Assembly: GCA_947396885.1 (NCBI GenBank)
Contig: OX377206.1
Coordinates: forward strand, 43,941,631 to 44,005,630
Source of the DNA: Heligmosomoides polygyrus polygyrus
Lineage: Eukaryota > Nematoda > Chromadorea > Rhabditida > Heligmosomidae
DNA length: 64,000 bases
Direction of reading: 5' to 3'
In this document: in pieces, positions 47,496 through 59,824 of the stretch
Layout of the letters: each line of letters opens with the position of its first letter
Position numbering within the stretch: position 1 is the first letter of the stretch
The notes under the pieces: model-generated
Told to the model about the DNA's origin: nothing
Databases searched by the model: none
What the model saw: the letters and a program-made list of their open reading frames with translations, nothing else
Made by a program: the position numbers and the translations under genes

Positions 47496-48434
47496 TGACC
47501 GCATACAACATCCACGATATCCTCGAGGTCTGTCAGGGCTGCGAGCAACGATACTCACTCGCAGCCACGTGTGCGGTCGCGGTGCGGCGCTGCAGCAAGG
47601 GTACATCTAGTTATGGCAGGGATGCGTACGAGTTGCACGATGCGCCCAGCGTGCTACAACGCGAAGGCAAGTCCCAAACTACCCCTTAACCGATTCGCCT
47701 GGGCAAGAAAAGGAAAGGAATAGAATGCGACACAATTGTGGTGGAACGGGGTATGTCTTCTTAAGCTAAGAAGTAAGAGCTTTCTTAGTGCTCAGGAGTG
47801 GTATGAGACCTAAACCACATGTGAGACCTAAACAGGTAAAAAAAAAACTTTTTTGGGAGAAAAGAGGACTCCCATTGTCCACAGAGAGTCCAATTTTTGT
47901 GCGAAACATTTTTATAGGCTGCTTACTTCACTACATTGTTTACCAATATTCGACTGCTTTTATCGTCATCAGACTCATTTTATTTTCATACTATATGACC
48001 TTTCATGGGCTTTTGGTATTTCCGAAATTCCAAAATTCTTCATAAATTGCATTTAGTTTTCTATTTGGACCTGTAAGTTTAATCCTGCCAGTTTATCATT
48101 AGGAATCGCTAAATCGTGAAACAGTTATCAGGCTTAGTGCTGTTGATTAATAGTTTTCGATTGATGAATATGTCATGCACTTTAGAACTTTGAGCCAGTG
48201 AAAAGAAAAGAGAGGTGCCAATAAATTGTCATGAATTAACAAAAGCTTCGAAGCTTTCACAAAAAATATTAATAAAAACTTTCACCAGGTTTCCCTCCTC
48301 CACTTATATTACGTGGCTTAATGCCACTCGATTATTGAGCACTATGTCTCCAGCTTCTCTCGTCATATAACCTCGGCATTGTAGATAATAGTTGTTAGTG
48401 TTTTACTTTGTGCCGTTCGAGGTTGTTATGGTGG

Positions 48435-48530
48435 ACCTTTATTGCCAGGCCTAACGTTTCGACGCTTCCGTCTTCCTCAGAGGCCTGAACGTGGTGCAAA
48501 TATTAGATACGCGATTTACCTCACCAAACG
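48435..48530 (+). repeat. Dispersed GGCCTAACGTTTCGAC repeat, single arm
   Basis: TTATTGCCAGGCCTAACGTT, TCTTCCTCAGAGGCCTGAA and GATTTACCTCACCAAACGC have counterparts in both arms of the palindrome at 54203-54574. Only one arm is present here. Confidence 0.55.
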
Positions 48531-48906
48531 CTAGCCCCACTCTAGCGGTTCCGCTTCCTTAGAGAAACCACCCATGAAAGCCCACTCAAAGAGGGATAAA
48601 CTTACGTTAGATCCACTAAAGGAGCCGCAGCTCTCTGTTAGTACGACCGGGTTGAGCATTATTATGCTCTCATTCTATACCACTATACAAGACGAAGTTG
48701 AGTCGTTCTACCGTTTTATACCCACGTTTTGCCCATCAGTGATCCATCTGCACACATTCAGCTGGCCTAGTCTCGCTTCAGCTGGCCCAGTCTCGGAAGG
48801 TTGGCGCAAAACTCGTCCTACCCGCAGGCGGAGCAGCGAGGGCTCCGCCGGGGCGGCGCACGCGCGCGCGACCGCACGCGTCAAAATGAGTATCGCTGCC
48901 GCCCCC

Positions 48907-49107
48907 GATTACATGTGAACTGGTCCCCGAAAAGTTCCGTCACGCGCGAGCAGCGAGAGTCAGACGAGCAGAGTGAGTCTCCAGATTGGGCTAGGGAAGG
49001 GACTCCGGGGTGTGGCGAACAGGGAGGCGTGGAGTGCACAAGACGACACGACGAAAAACCGCGCGCCGCCTCGGCACTATGCCAAGCGGACCAGTTCTCC
49101 GGCAACG
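48907..49107. mobile_element. 201-bp Mutator-like MITE, independent insertion
   Basis: It has the same 201 bp as 3079-3279, about 96% identical by eye, flanked by TGCCGCCCCC at 48897-48906 and 49108-49117. The new target duplication shows separate transposition. The surrounding sequence is GC-rich and not otherwise related to the first site. Confidence 0.78.
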
Positions 49108-49740
49108 TGCCGCCCCCCGTCTGTCTACACACACCCTTCATATCGTGGTGGGCCGGCCGCTGATATCAGCATGGAACTGGTTAAGCCTTACTAGTAACTA
49201 GTATCATACTTGTAATAATTATTGTAATAATACACTTTTTACTTTTCACTTTGAACTGGTAAAAACATCCATTTGAGTTATACCTCATTATTTATTTCAC
49301 TCACTTGTTTTCTAGTTAAGATTTGTCTTCACTTTTACAATTAATTTTCTCAGATTGTGTCAAATTCATTATCTTTCACATTCATTCTTTCTTTCCTATC
49401 TTTTCTTCATTTTGTCACTCTTCCAATTTCATTTCCTATCTTTTTCTCTCTTCACATATAGGTAGATTTTTAAGATATCTTATATTACTCCTCTTGTTCA
49501 CTGAAGAGTTACGGAAGGAGCGTAACACAAAGGTTCGTCCAAAGACAACGGCGAAGCGAACCTTTTTTTATATCTTTTATATTATGAAGCCTTGTTTTAA
49601 TCATTTATAGTTTAAAAATTTTAACGCTTTACACCCCTATTTATCTCTTTGCTTCTTTGAATTTCTAACTTTTCTTGTGTTTGATATCGCGGAAGGAATG
49701 GAGGAACCTCATTCTTCCTTGGCCTGGCGAGCTGCGACGT
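49108..49740. other. Unassigned AT-rich, pyrimidine-rich sequence
   Basis: After the MITE duplication the sequence is T- and C-rich with no supported gene. Frames at 49323-49610 give hydrophobic, low-information translations. Confidence 0.3.
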
Positions 49741-49797
49741 GTGGCCAAGTGCGGGTCCTGACACGATTCGTGGATAGCCGCGGGAGTGCCCACTATA

Positions 49798-49957
49798 GGC
49801 CTGAGTTATACTCCCGCGGGAGCATCCGCGAAAGGGCGGGAATCGCGCCGAGACTCCTCACCTGGCCAATCGCCGCGCCTCGCCACGCCCGCCTCCGCCG
49901 TGCACCATTGGTCCGCGGACGTTCCGCGGATGCTCCCGCGGGAGTATAACAGAGGCC
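49798..49957. mobile_element. 160-bp GC-rich MITE (TATACTCCCGCGGGAG arms)
   Basis: The left GGCCTGAGTTATACTCCCGC and right GCGGGAGTATAACAGAGGCC ends are inverted repeats. Inner GCATCCGCG / CGCGGATGC extend the arms. It is about 85-90% alike to 58746-58906 in arms and centre (CACCTGGCCAATCGCCGCG). The flanks ATA/TAT give no clean TSD. Upstream, 49757-49797 looks like the end of a related copy. Confidence 0.7.
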
Positions 49958-50342
49958 TATAGGCCTTACTTCCGAATCATCCAGTTTAATTTCCACACCT
50001 ACATCTCAATCAAATCCCATCCAAAAAGGAGCAATGTTAAAATCAATAGAAAATGATTAGAAAAACGAATTTAGCACCGACGTTAAAGAAACTGGCGAAT
50101 AAATAGCAGCGAATGAAAAGGATTAAAAGATTTAAAAGGTTGAAAAGAAGAATTTTCTCTGACTTTTGTTGTATACTTTAGCTGGGGTGCAATTCATTTG
50201 CCACACACTCTAACTGCTACCACTACAATGAATGTAAAGCAGTTTAATACCATAACCACTTCCCAAAACCGGTCGATAATGCAGTGATTATACAATGTAT
50301 ACGAAAATTGTTAAAGGATACAATTACAACAATTAATAGGTA

Positions 50343-50562
50343 TAGTTGTGCTCTTCCAAAAATTTCGAGTAACCGAATATTCGAATGACGACAACTTTCA
50401 CGAATATTCGAAAATCGAATACATTCGAAAATCTTGTTTTTTCGAGCTTTCGAATTCTAATACATTCGAAAATCGCGGTTTTTCGAGCGTTTGAATTCGA
50501 ATATTCGATTTCGTGTGGAATCATCGAATCCGAATGTTCGAATATTCATTCAGGCACAACTG
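50343..50562. mobile_element. 220-bp TA-flanked MITE with TTCGAA-rich interior
   Basis: The ends TAGTTGTGC and the complement of CAGTTGTGCC are flanked by TA (50341-50342 and 50563-50564). The interior is made of GAATATTCGAA and ATTCGAAAATCG words in both orientations. The TA target fits the Tc1/mariner group. Confidence 0.6.
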
Positions 50563-50749
50563 TACTGATAGGTAATTACTGGGTTGCAGCATTGGACTAT
50601 AATTACAACTCAGTTACCCCTACAAATAATTACGTTGATTTACGAATTCCACGAGGGTTTCATATGGATTTCATTTCGACTATTTCCTAGTTTCGTGCAC
50701 TCCATATTACAGAATACCGAAGCGTCGTTACAGATTGCATTCTTTTTTT

Positions 50750-50855
50750 TTTAAATTACCTTTATTACCCTGAGCCGGTTACTCCGCGGCCTGGGTAAGC
50801 GGCTTGGCTACGATTGCCGGACTGTTTTATTGAAGAGGAGTGAGAAATCAGGATG
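50750..50855 (+). repeat. Direct repeat partner of 51422-51528
   Basis: TTACCCTGAGCCGG, then GGTAAGCG, then GAGTGAGAA occur in the same order at 51442-51515. Two copies about 672 bp apart might be remains of terminal repeats. No inner coding sequence was recognised. Confidence 0.4.
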
Positions 50856-51421
50856 AAAAGTTGAGCCGAAGTGTACGAGCCGGTAGCTGACACGCCTTTT
50901 ACAGAGGGCCTGGGTGTCATGTCCCGTTATCGGCTCTTCTGAATCTCTAGGCACGTTGAAGATGTAGGACTGGTCTCCCACTACTGGTATTGGTCCACCA
51001 CTAGTGGTCTCCATTTGTCAGAATAACTACCCTTTACTGATACTGGTCCCCCTCAAGGATCAACTCTTAGCGGACGACGTGTTCGGCATGACTTCTGAAT
51101 CCCCAGGCACCTAGAAGACGTCTGGGTACTTTCCGCTATTTTCGCGCCCTTTAGTTTGTGCTCCGTAGTTTCCCCCTATTTCCACCTATTTTCTCCGATC
51201 GATAGCTCATAGCGGATTATTATATAGTATGGTAACTCGTCATACGTCTGCTGGAAAATGTACTGTCCATAAAGAGCATCTACAGGACGTTCAGGAGACT
51301 ACATGGAACCATATGAAAGACCTCTGAGAAATCAGACTCACGTGCTAGGATCTTCACCGCTACTTCAAAACGCCCGTTTCCATGTTAATTAACCCTGTGA
51401 ATTTCATTTCATTTCTTTTTT

Positions 51422-51528
51422 TCTGTTAACTTACCTCCATTACCCTGAGCCGGTGGGTCCGGGTAATGAAGGTAAGCGACCGGGACTACAATGACTGTCG
51501 AAGTGAGGAGGAATGAGAAGTCTGGACG
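51422..51528 (+). repeat. Direct repeat partner of 50750-50855
   Basis: This is the second copy of the CCCTGAGCCGG-containing segment, diverged from the first. Confidence 0.4.
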
Positions 51529-51695
51529 ACGTTGTCAACTTTGTTAACAACTTATTGTCAACATTTTTAATATTAAGATCGAGATAATTACAATCGTAAT
51601 CTGTTTTGTGTTGTCTTGAACTGAAGAGAATTTTCGTATGTCTCATTAAGTAATTCTTGTATGCATTCACTATTTTTACTATGAATTATAAGAAT

Positions 51696-53563
51696 ACAAG
51701 TGCTCCGACACGCCTAACGGCGTGTCTCGCACTTGCGCGCTTCGCGCGGCCTTGCACTGACCTACGAAAAGCAATATCTGTAAAACATAAAATTCGCTAA
51801 CATCTAGGACCTGCTGCGCACATTATCAACGTCAACCCGTTCACTACTTTCGTCATAGGAATTCTCAACAGACCGTCCAGTAACAGTAATGTCTTTGGTT
51901 TTTGCTGCTCACTACTTCTGTTCCTCAGGTTGCTCCTCTACAGCCGTTCCCATGAATTGAGACCTCTGTTACATGACGAAGAGGACCCGTCTTCTGAGCC
52001 TATATTCTTGTTGCACGACGTAAGTGACACTTCCAGTGAATCCAGAAGCTCAGAAACGCGCATTTGCCGCAGTGTCAGGCAGGAAGAGGCTGCGCAGATG
52101 GTATATTTCTCGTTCTCTATATTAATTCCCCTTACTGCTTCCTTCTTGCTGGATCTCCGTCTTGGGGCCGGATTCATTAACGAATTATAGCAATTTTAAC
52201 AGAGAAAATTACAGCCGAAACCTCTGATAGCACGCCTTATCAAACGATATGGTGAGCGATAATCCGCGTTATTAGAGTTTTCCGCTGTGAATTCTGTGAT
52301 GTAAGTCTGCTAAAGTTATGTAAGTCGTTGACGAATCCGACCCCTGAGCCCGCTTTCAGGTCGGCCCTTCCTGGTCGCTCTCCGCGTCCTCCCTCCCCCC
52401 GTCGTTGTCCCGCTTACATCTCTACCTCATATAGTTGCACTTCCACGCTCATGGCACGACGACGGTGAGTGCGACATCTTTCACATCTCCTAAACCCGCA
52501 CGTTTTGTCTCCCTTACTGATCCACTCGTAATGGATCCCGTAGCGTCCTTACTGCTTCCACTTATTTGTAACTCCCTAATGGTTCCTCATTATTGCCTCC
52601 ACCTTTCTTGATGCCACTTGGTCTGCTTCATTTTTTGTATGTGTCCCTCCTATTGACTATTGTGTCCCATCCTAATCCCTCTTTCAGGTCACGCGCAAAG
52701 TAGTAGTGAACACTTATTCTGAATCCAGAAGCTAACAAACGCGAGCAGTTTCCGCTGTGTCAAGCAGGAAGAGGCTGCTCTTCCTCTCGTGCAGAAGAGT
52801 CCCATGTTGACTTCTGAAAGCGGCTGCTCGTCGCACGATGCCGGTGATACATCTTCTTAATCCAGATGCTTTTAGCAAAACGGAGAGGAGCCGTCTTCTG
52901 AATCCAGACGCTCAGAAAGACGTGCAGTTACTGCTGTGTGGAGCAGGAGGAAGCTGCACTTCCAGTGCAGCACCAGCATCCTATGTTGAATTCTGGATTC
53001 TACGCTCGCCGCACGATACCGGAGACACATTTTCATTACCCAGATGCTTCTAACGCGACGCCTGTCTTCTGAAATCAGAAGCTCAGAAGCGTGCGCAGTT
53101 CCCACTGTGTTGAGCTTGAAGAGGCTGCACAGATGGCAGATTCCTTGTTCCTCGTATGAATGACCTCACGGCTCCCTTCTTGCTGATTCCCTGTCGTGGT
53201 CCCGCTTCCAGGTCCCTTCTTTCTGTCGATCACTCTCCCCCCTCTGGTCCTCCTTACTACTCTACCCTAATTAAGAAGTCCTCGCACGCTCACGGCACAC
53301 GACGGCGATGCGAACGCCAATTCTGCGACAGGGTCACGGTGTCACACCTTCTAAATCCGGTCCCATTTACTGGTACCCTCGTAATGAATCGAAACGCACG
53401 AAGTCGTTTTCTGACTCTGAACGCTCAGAAACTCGCGCAGGTGCTGTTGTGTTAAGCTGTAAAAGGCTGCGCTTCCTCTGCTGTAGCAACATCCCACATT
53501 CAATAACAAATTTTGCCCGTGCTGTAGATGATGAGGCGAATGTCACTTAGGTTAGATCACTCG
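51696..53563 (+). mobile_element. Hairpin-ended repeat family, copy B (runs into the gap)
   Basis: It starts ACAAGTGCTCCGACACGCC with the hairpins CACGCCTAACGGCGTG and GCGCGCTTCGCGCG. It contains several imperfect units with GAATCCAGAAGCTCAGAAACG and GCAGGAAGAGGCTGC words (for example near 52030, 52720, 52900, 53070 and 53410). At 53523-53555 it has GCTGTAGATGATGAGGCG, then ends at the gap. It is opposite in orientation to copy A. Its right end is not in the assembly. Confidence 0.6.
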
Positions 53564-53763
53564 NNNNNNNNNNNNNNNNNNNNNNNNNNNNNNNNNNNNN
53601 NNNNNNNNNNNNNNNNNNNNNNNNNNNNNNNNNNNNNNNNNNNNNNNNNNNNNNNNNNNNNNNNNNNNNNNNNNNNNNNNNNNNNNNNNNNNNNNNNNNN
53701 NNNNNNNNNNNNNNNNNNNNNNNNNNNNNNNNNNNNNNNNNNNNNNNNNNNNNNNNNNNNNNN
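53564..53763. other. Assembly gap (200 N)
   Basis: There are exactly 200 N. The round number suggests a placeholder of unknown true size. A repeat family lies on each side, which probably caused the break. Confidence 0.98.
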
Positions 53764-56010
53764 TTGAATGGTTCGGCTAAGAGTAGCGAAGACCGTAATC
53801 TGGGCCAGTAAGAGCGGGGAGAAAATCGACCGTTATTGTTCTAAGTTTGACACGCGGGTGTGTTTTGAGCGCGATAACTCTGCAAATTGTGAACCTTTCC
53901 TGTTGCAGCTTGTGGGTTTTGTAGGCAGCAAAAAGTTCTTGTAGCTTGCTTCAGTACAGTAACGTAGCTCATGATTGGACAAAGTTACAGCACTGCGAAA
54001 ATGCAGGTTAGCCTTGTGTGGCACGATTTTTTCCAATTTCAGTCGACCCCTGCGGGAAGACGCGGAGAGCTAACGGCCTACAAATGCGTTGGCTAGCAGC
54101 ATACTAAAGGTGCTTTACGATGACGTGCTCAGAACTCCTCAATTATCTAAATTGCCTTGACCTCAGTTGCCAGTTTAAAGCGTCGGAAAATAGCGGTTAG
54201 ACTGTCAATACTGCTGTGCCAAACGAGGTTAGGTAGATCAGTTTTATTGAGCGGCCTAACGTTTCGACCTGTTCGTCGTTTTCGGAGGCCTAAAAGTGGT
54301 TCAAGACTTTAGATTTGTTACTTACCCGACCAAGCGCCTTACCCCCCCCCCCCCCCCCTTTCCGACATCGTCCTAGGTGCCAAAAACGGTTTTTCGTTTT
54401 TGGCACCTAGGACGATGTCGGAAAGGGGGGGGGGTAAGGCGCTTGGTCGGGTAAGTAACAAATCTAAAGTCTTGAACCACTTTTAGGCCTCCGAAAACGA
54501 CGAACAGGTCGAAACTTTAGGCCGCTCAATAAAACTGATCCACCTAACCTCGTTTGGCACAGCAGTATTGACAGACTAAGAAAAATGCCGAGGTTTTACG
54601 AAGAGAGAACTTGGAGATAGCGGTTAGAGTTTCGTTCGCTCTTACTCGCCAAGATTTGAGTTTTCGACACTCGCAATGGAACCTTTCTGTTCAGCATGAA
54701 AAGCGCCATTGAGTGGTGTCAATATCGACTGATTTTGGAAACATCGATTTTTTGACGGTTTCGCATCGAGGACGAGACCGCTTAAGGCCGCGGCAGGGGG
54801 ATGATGACGTCATCGAAAATTCCCGAATCGGCAGAAGTTTGGTACCATTCGATAGAGCTTTACGTGTTGAATTGAAAGGTGTTATTGAGTTTCGGAAAAA
54901 CTGTGATCTGGGTGAGTAAGAGCGCAGGAAACTTTAACCGCTAAGCCCGCCACCCTAAAATGGCAGCTGGTACTAATTTAATAAGCTAGGGAGTTCTGAG
55001 CACGTCATCGTAAAGAACCTTTAGTGTTCTGCTAGCAAACGCATTTGTAGGCCGTTAGCTCTCCGCGTCTTCCCGCAGCGGTTGACTGAAATTGAAAAAA
55101 AAATCGTAAAACTCGTACCACACAAGGCTAACCTGCATTTTCGCAGTGCTGTAACCTTGTCCAACTTTGTTGGTACAGTTCGATAGAGCTTTTCGAGCTG
55201 AACAGAACGCTTCCACTGCGAATTCTGAAAACTCAAATATGGACGAGAAAGAGCGCTGGAAACTTCACCGCTGCCCTCCACCGCTCTAAATGTTAGATGG
55301 GGCCGAAGCAGCTTAGGCAGCAGGGGAGTTTTGAGCATGCCATCGCAAAGTGCCTTCAGTATTCTGCTCTCCTGCGCACTTGTGGGCTGTTGGCTCATCG
55401 CGTCTTCCCGCAGTGATCGACTGAAATCGGGAGAAAAATTAGGCCACACAAGCCTCACATGCATATTCACACCGCTATAATTTCCCCTTTTTAGAAGCTA
55501 CAACGCTGTACTTCGGCGGACTACTAAACCTCTCTGCTGCCTACGAAACCCACGAGCCGCAGCCGGATCGATTCGATCTCGACAGAGTTACTGCGCTACG
55601 TCATCGAAATCGTCACCGCGCGTGCAATTTGCGAGCTGTCGCGCCCACTCGATTAATAGGCCCGATCCTATATACATTGTTTACGGCGCACTCCTAGGTT
55701 TCGCCGGAACAGAGTACAGCAATTTCTGAGTAGGCCGGCCGCAAATTTGTGATAAAGCTCCCCAAACGCTCACTCTACAAGCTCTCCCGCTCTTCTCGAT
55801 AGATAGGTTCCATCCAATATGCATAGTGCACAGCGCACTCCAAAGACTAGCTGGACAGTCTTAGAGCAATTCCTGGGTAGAGCGGCTAGGAATTTCTGAT
55901 AAACTCCCCAAAGACGCACTCTACAAGTTGTCGCGCCCACTCGATTGATAGGTCCGATCCTGTATGCATTATGCACGGCGCACTCTCGAGGAATTCCTGG
56001 CATGTCAGAG
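53764..56010. mobile_element. Second, damaged copy of the Tc1-type palindrome
   Basis: 53764-54190 matches the left arm at 25090-25510, including the GCGAAAATGCAGGTTAGCC block at 53995. 55050-55150 carries the same block inverted, and 55640-56000 carries the roughly 145-bp subterminal units. Neither terminal CAGTACC end is present: the left is lost in the gap and the right is truncated near 56000. A separate palindrome (54203-54574) is inserted in it. Confidence 0.7.
54203..54574. mobile_element. 372-bp near-perfect palindrome, nested
   Basis: TGTCAATACTGCTGTGCCAA at 54203 is mirrored by its complement ending at 54573, with the centre near 54388. Arms of about 185 bp match almost base for base; the C17 and G10 tracts differ in length. 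ATAGCGGTTAGA occurs at 54190-54201 and 54617-54628, a likely 12-bp TSD if the insert extends to 54616. The arm carries GCGGCCTAACGTTTCGACC, a dispersed motif also at 48450. It would form a very stable hairpin in RNA or single-stranded DNA. Confidence 0.75.
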
Positions 56011-56817
56011 AACTTCACGCCATGCTTGAGATACTCCGAGAACATGTAGGTCTCCGAAAATAAGCTTCTCCAATCGCAAAGAGCCCGTTAAAGTCATTTT
56101 TGCCCACCCACTGCGTAAATGCGGTGTTCTGATAACTTGCATACACTGCTGCGTAGATCTCGAAGAGACAAATCGAACGGTACCAACCGTTTCTCAAAAA
56201 ACCTAAAACTGAAGGAGTTATGAGCATGCAACCGTTTTCGACGACTTGCTACCGGCAACTCGTCCGCAGCCGCCCTTCGCAATGGAGCACCATTTTGAAC
56301 GAAAAACTAGCCTTTGAAAAAATTCGCTTGAACTTTGAAATTTTTGGCAATTTTTTAACGCTTTCTGATAGAGCTTGAACTGCTGAACTCAAAAATGTGC
56401 TTGCTTTTGCAATTGGTTAACTTTGAAAGAAGTTATTTCGAAAGGCCGAAAAAGCCGGGAAAATGCGGCTTTTTCGGCATTTTTGAAAAGGCTACGGCCA
56501 CAACTGTATGTGTTTTCTACAATTGTATTTGTTTCATCGTTTACTTTAGGTGTGAAGCTCCATGAAAACAGAAGTTTTGCTTTTAATCGAATAAAAAATC
56601 GCCACTTCTTGGAAAAGGGCATGGCGCATCTCTTATTTTGAAACTTCAAAATTGAATTTTATAAAACTCCAATCAATGTGTTCACTTATTGGTTAGGTGA
56701 ATTAAAACTTCAAAGAAAGTCATACTGAAATTTACTTTGGACAAAACTTGATTTGGGAGATGTTCAGTTTTATTTTTATTTTTCAGAAGATTTTTTGAGT
56801 TCTTTATATTCTTTATT

Positions 56818-57510
56818 ACAAGTGCTTCGACATGCCTAACCGTGTGTCTCGCAATTGCGCACTTCGCGCGACTTTGCGACATCACTGACCTAAGCGAAAG
56901 TAGTTTTTGTAAAACATAAAATTCGCTAAGGTATAGGATCTGCTGCGCACTTTATTGGCTTCAGTCCGTTCACCACTTCCGTGCGTTCGCCATAGACATT
57001 CTCTCCGGACCGTCCAGTAACGCCATTAATTGTACTGCGCAGTACTTATGCTTTCAGGTGGCTCATCCGCAACCGTTCTCACCCCCAACAGCTTGTGTTT
57101 CTTTATATCGTTGACTCGCCTTCCGATTGCGGACGCCAGGTTCCCCCTCACTCGTTTCTTCTTGCTGGATCTAATTGCTGGCCGCCTTTCCTGGTCTCCC
57201 TAACCCTCCCTGGATCCAACTCCTGGCCCACTTCCTTGTTTCCACTATTGACCCCTACTGGTCTCTTCTTGCTAGTTTCCCCATCCTGGCCGCTCCTCCG
57301 GGTTGTTCATTTCCTTTCTGGTAGCTCTCCTAGTCCACCCTAGAGGTCCCCCTACTTACCTTCTCCACCAGCCCTTTAGTAGTCCTCCCATGCTCATGGC
57401 AGAAGTCGGTCACATATTCGGAATCAGGACGCTCAGAAACGCACGTAATTGCCGCTGTCTTTTCTAACCTGCGTGAGATGCGCCACATCATCTACAGCGC
57501 AGGCAGCTAA
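56818..57510 (+). mobile_element. Hairpin-ended repeat family, copy C (short)
   Basis: The start is ACAAGTGCTTCGACATGCC and the end GCGCAGGCAGCTAA. The middle (57195-57340) is the reverse complement of 38480-38600 of copy A, while most of the roughly 175-bp units are absent. It defines both ends of the family. Confidence 0.65.
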
Positions 57511-57834
57511 TTCGATCATATAGTGAGTTTTTTCAAAATCGACGTGCCGAACACGTTCTTCGTCGTTCCGGTAGGGGGAGACTAGTAGTGGAAGACCAGT
57601 ACCAGTAATGGGGACGATTTCCACTAAGGGGGACCAATGCCAGTAATGGGGACCAGTTCCAGTAAGGGGAGACCATTAGTGAAGCACAGTATAAGTAAAG
57701 GTAGGGGGCAGCAACGAGACAGCAGTATCGATAAGGGGGGGGGGAGGGGGAGGGGGGGAGAGCTGTAAGGGCGGCCCATAGAGAAGGACAGAACGGGGAA
57801 TAACGGGGAACCAGCAAGGCGGGACTAACCAGGG

Positions 57835-59455
57835 AATGCCTCCAGCTTCCCATAGAACTTCGGGACGAGACCTATGCCTCGTGAAAGAGCTTGAAATGCT
57901 GATTACAAATATGCCCCTCAAATTTGCTAAATGGATCTCCTAAGCGAGTACTGCCCGGTGAAAGATCGAGTGGGCAACTTTGTGTTGCCAGCGCACATGA
58001 AGCGATGGGGGGGGGGGGGGGAGCGTTGCGTAATCAGCGCAGCAATTATGAGGGTGCCAGTGGCGGCGGCGACGCAGTAGAGCTGTTCTCGCCTTTCAGG
58101 AAGACGATATCATGTTCGGTCCCATCGGTGCTGGTATTTTTGCACTTTGTCACTTATCGTCAGAGACACCCTTTATCCCCATTTCCCACACATTTCTGAA
58201 CAAACGCCTACCAACAACAATCTATGTATACCTTTTCCGAGCTTTTCGAAATGGAATGATAACAAGTTTTGATTATCACGTATGGAAAGTCAAAATCTGA
58301 TGCCAGATTCGTGATCAGCGCCCCTAACAGCACAATAATAATATCATAATCCTTGTCGACCAAGGGTGATGAGCGAAATGCGAAGCCATTCAGGGTGAAA
58401 ACCGATTGAGTGTGCTACGCTGTGGATAGGCTACATAGCAAACCAAAATATCGATCTTGTTACGTTCAATTGTTTTTTAGCAGTAAAGGGAAGCACTAGT
58501 TTTCACCTTGAGAGCTCCATTTTTCGCATGCACATTTTTTGCAATCATTCATGATTGTTAAAGGTTGATACGTCGGTAGCCATTCCAACAAGTTGGACAT
58601 GTAAAGTCTCCGTTTACGTAAAGAAGAAAATCCGTTATTTCAATCTGGAACCGCCTTTTCATCTTGAAACGGCACGGCTGTGTTATTTGGGGTGCTGCTC
58701 GCGGGTATGGCAGTTCCCGAATTTCCGCCTCCTTATGGCAGGTTAGGCCAGTGTTATACTCCCGCGGGAGCATCCGCGGAAGGGCGGGAATCGCGCCGAG
58801 ATCCCTCACCTGGCCAATCGCCGCGCCCCGCCACGCCCGCCGTCCGCGGTGCACCCCTAGTCCGCGGACGTTCCGCGGATGGTCCCGCGGGAGTATAACA
58901 CAGGCCTTAAGGTAGATATGAATAAATGAGGGTGATGAGGTCATAAGCACGAATTTCGCCCGGACTTTGTGCATGACGATTATTTAGACCTGGTTACGAA
59001 TCTGGCATCAGATTTTGACTTACCGTACGTGATAATCAAAATTTGTTATCAATCCATTTCGAGGACTCGGAAAAGCTATATGATTGGTTGTCTGGCGTTT
59101 GTTCAGAAATGTGTAAAGGATGTCTCTGACGATAAGTCACAAAGTGCAAAATCACCAGCACCGATGGGTACCAAGCCTTTCGCTGAACTGCAAGACGAGA
59201 ACACTACCACTGCGCCTCCGCCGCAACTAGCAACCTTGCTAACGACTGGGCTGATTGCGCAACGCTCCGCCTATCGCTCCATCAGTGCAGTCGACACACA
59301 CTTGCTAACTCAATCTTTCACCGGTCAGTACTCACTTAGGAGATCCATTTAGCAAATTTGGAGGGTATATTTGTAATCAGCGTTTCAAGCTCGTTCGCAT
59401 GCAATAGGTCGTCCCGAAATTCCATGAGAAGCTGAAGGCATTTTCTGGTACGGGG
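57835..59455. mobile_element. 1.6-kb inverted repeat with a MITE in its centre
   Basis: 57840-58310 pairs with 58985-59455. Shared words include GCTAAATGGATCTCCTAAG (57927, complement near 59340), CGTCAGAGACA (58158, complement near 59125) and GATTATCACGTA (58271, complement near 59030). The roughly 670-bp spacer holds the 161-bp MITE at 58746-58906. Arms differ by indels, so the structure is not recent. Frames in the arms are mirrored and not recognised. The class is unknown and ends and TSD were not found. Confidence 0.65.
58746..58906. mobile_element. 161-bp PIF/Harbinger-like GC-rich MITE (TTA TSD)
   Basis: The ends GGCCAGTGTTATACTCCCGC and GCGGGAGTATAACACAGGCC are inverted repeats. TTA is at 58743-58745 and 58907-58909. 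The arms continue with GCATCCGCGGAA. It is the cleanest copy of the family also seen at 49798. Confidence 0.78.
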
Positions 59456-59824
59456 GAACACTGAGGACTAAGGAGGGAGGGGGGAGGAGGAACCAGTGAA
59501 AGGGCAACTAACTAGTAGGAGAGATCAGTAAATGGGATCACTGCTTACTCACAGTATCAGAAGAGGTGTCAAAGATAGATCAGGCAGTGGATATCAATCG
59601 ATATTATAGATTTTCTCTCGGGTTTAACCGATGAAGGTGGGAGTTAACGCGTCGCGTTGACGACAATATCGCTCAATGGTGCGCGGCGGTGTATTATATC
59701 AACAAGAATGATATGCGCTCCATCCAATCTTCGTCCAAAGAGGTTATTCAGAATGCTGAACACGATGCCGATGTCCTTTTGGACGATTACGGTCGGTTTC
59801 CATCCTAATCGATAGTCGTGTCAG

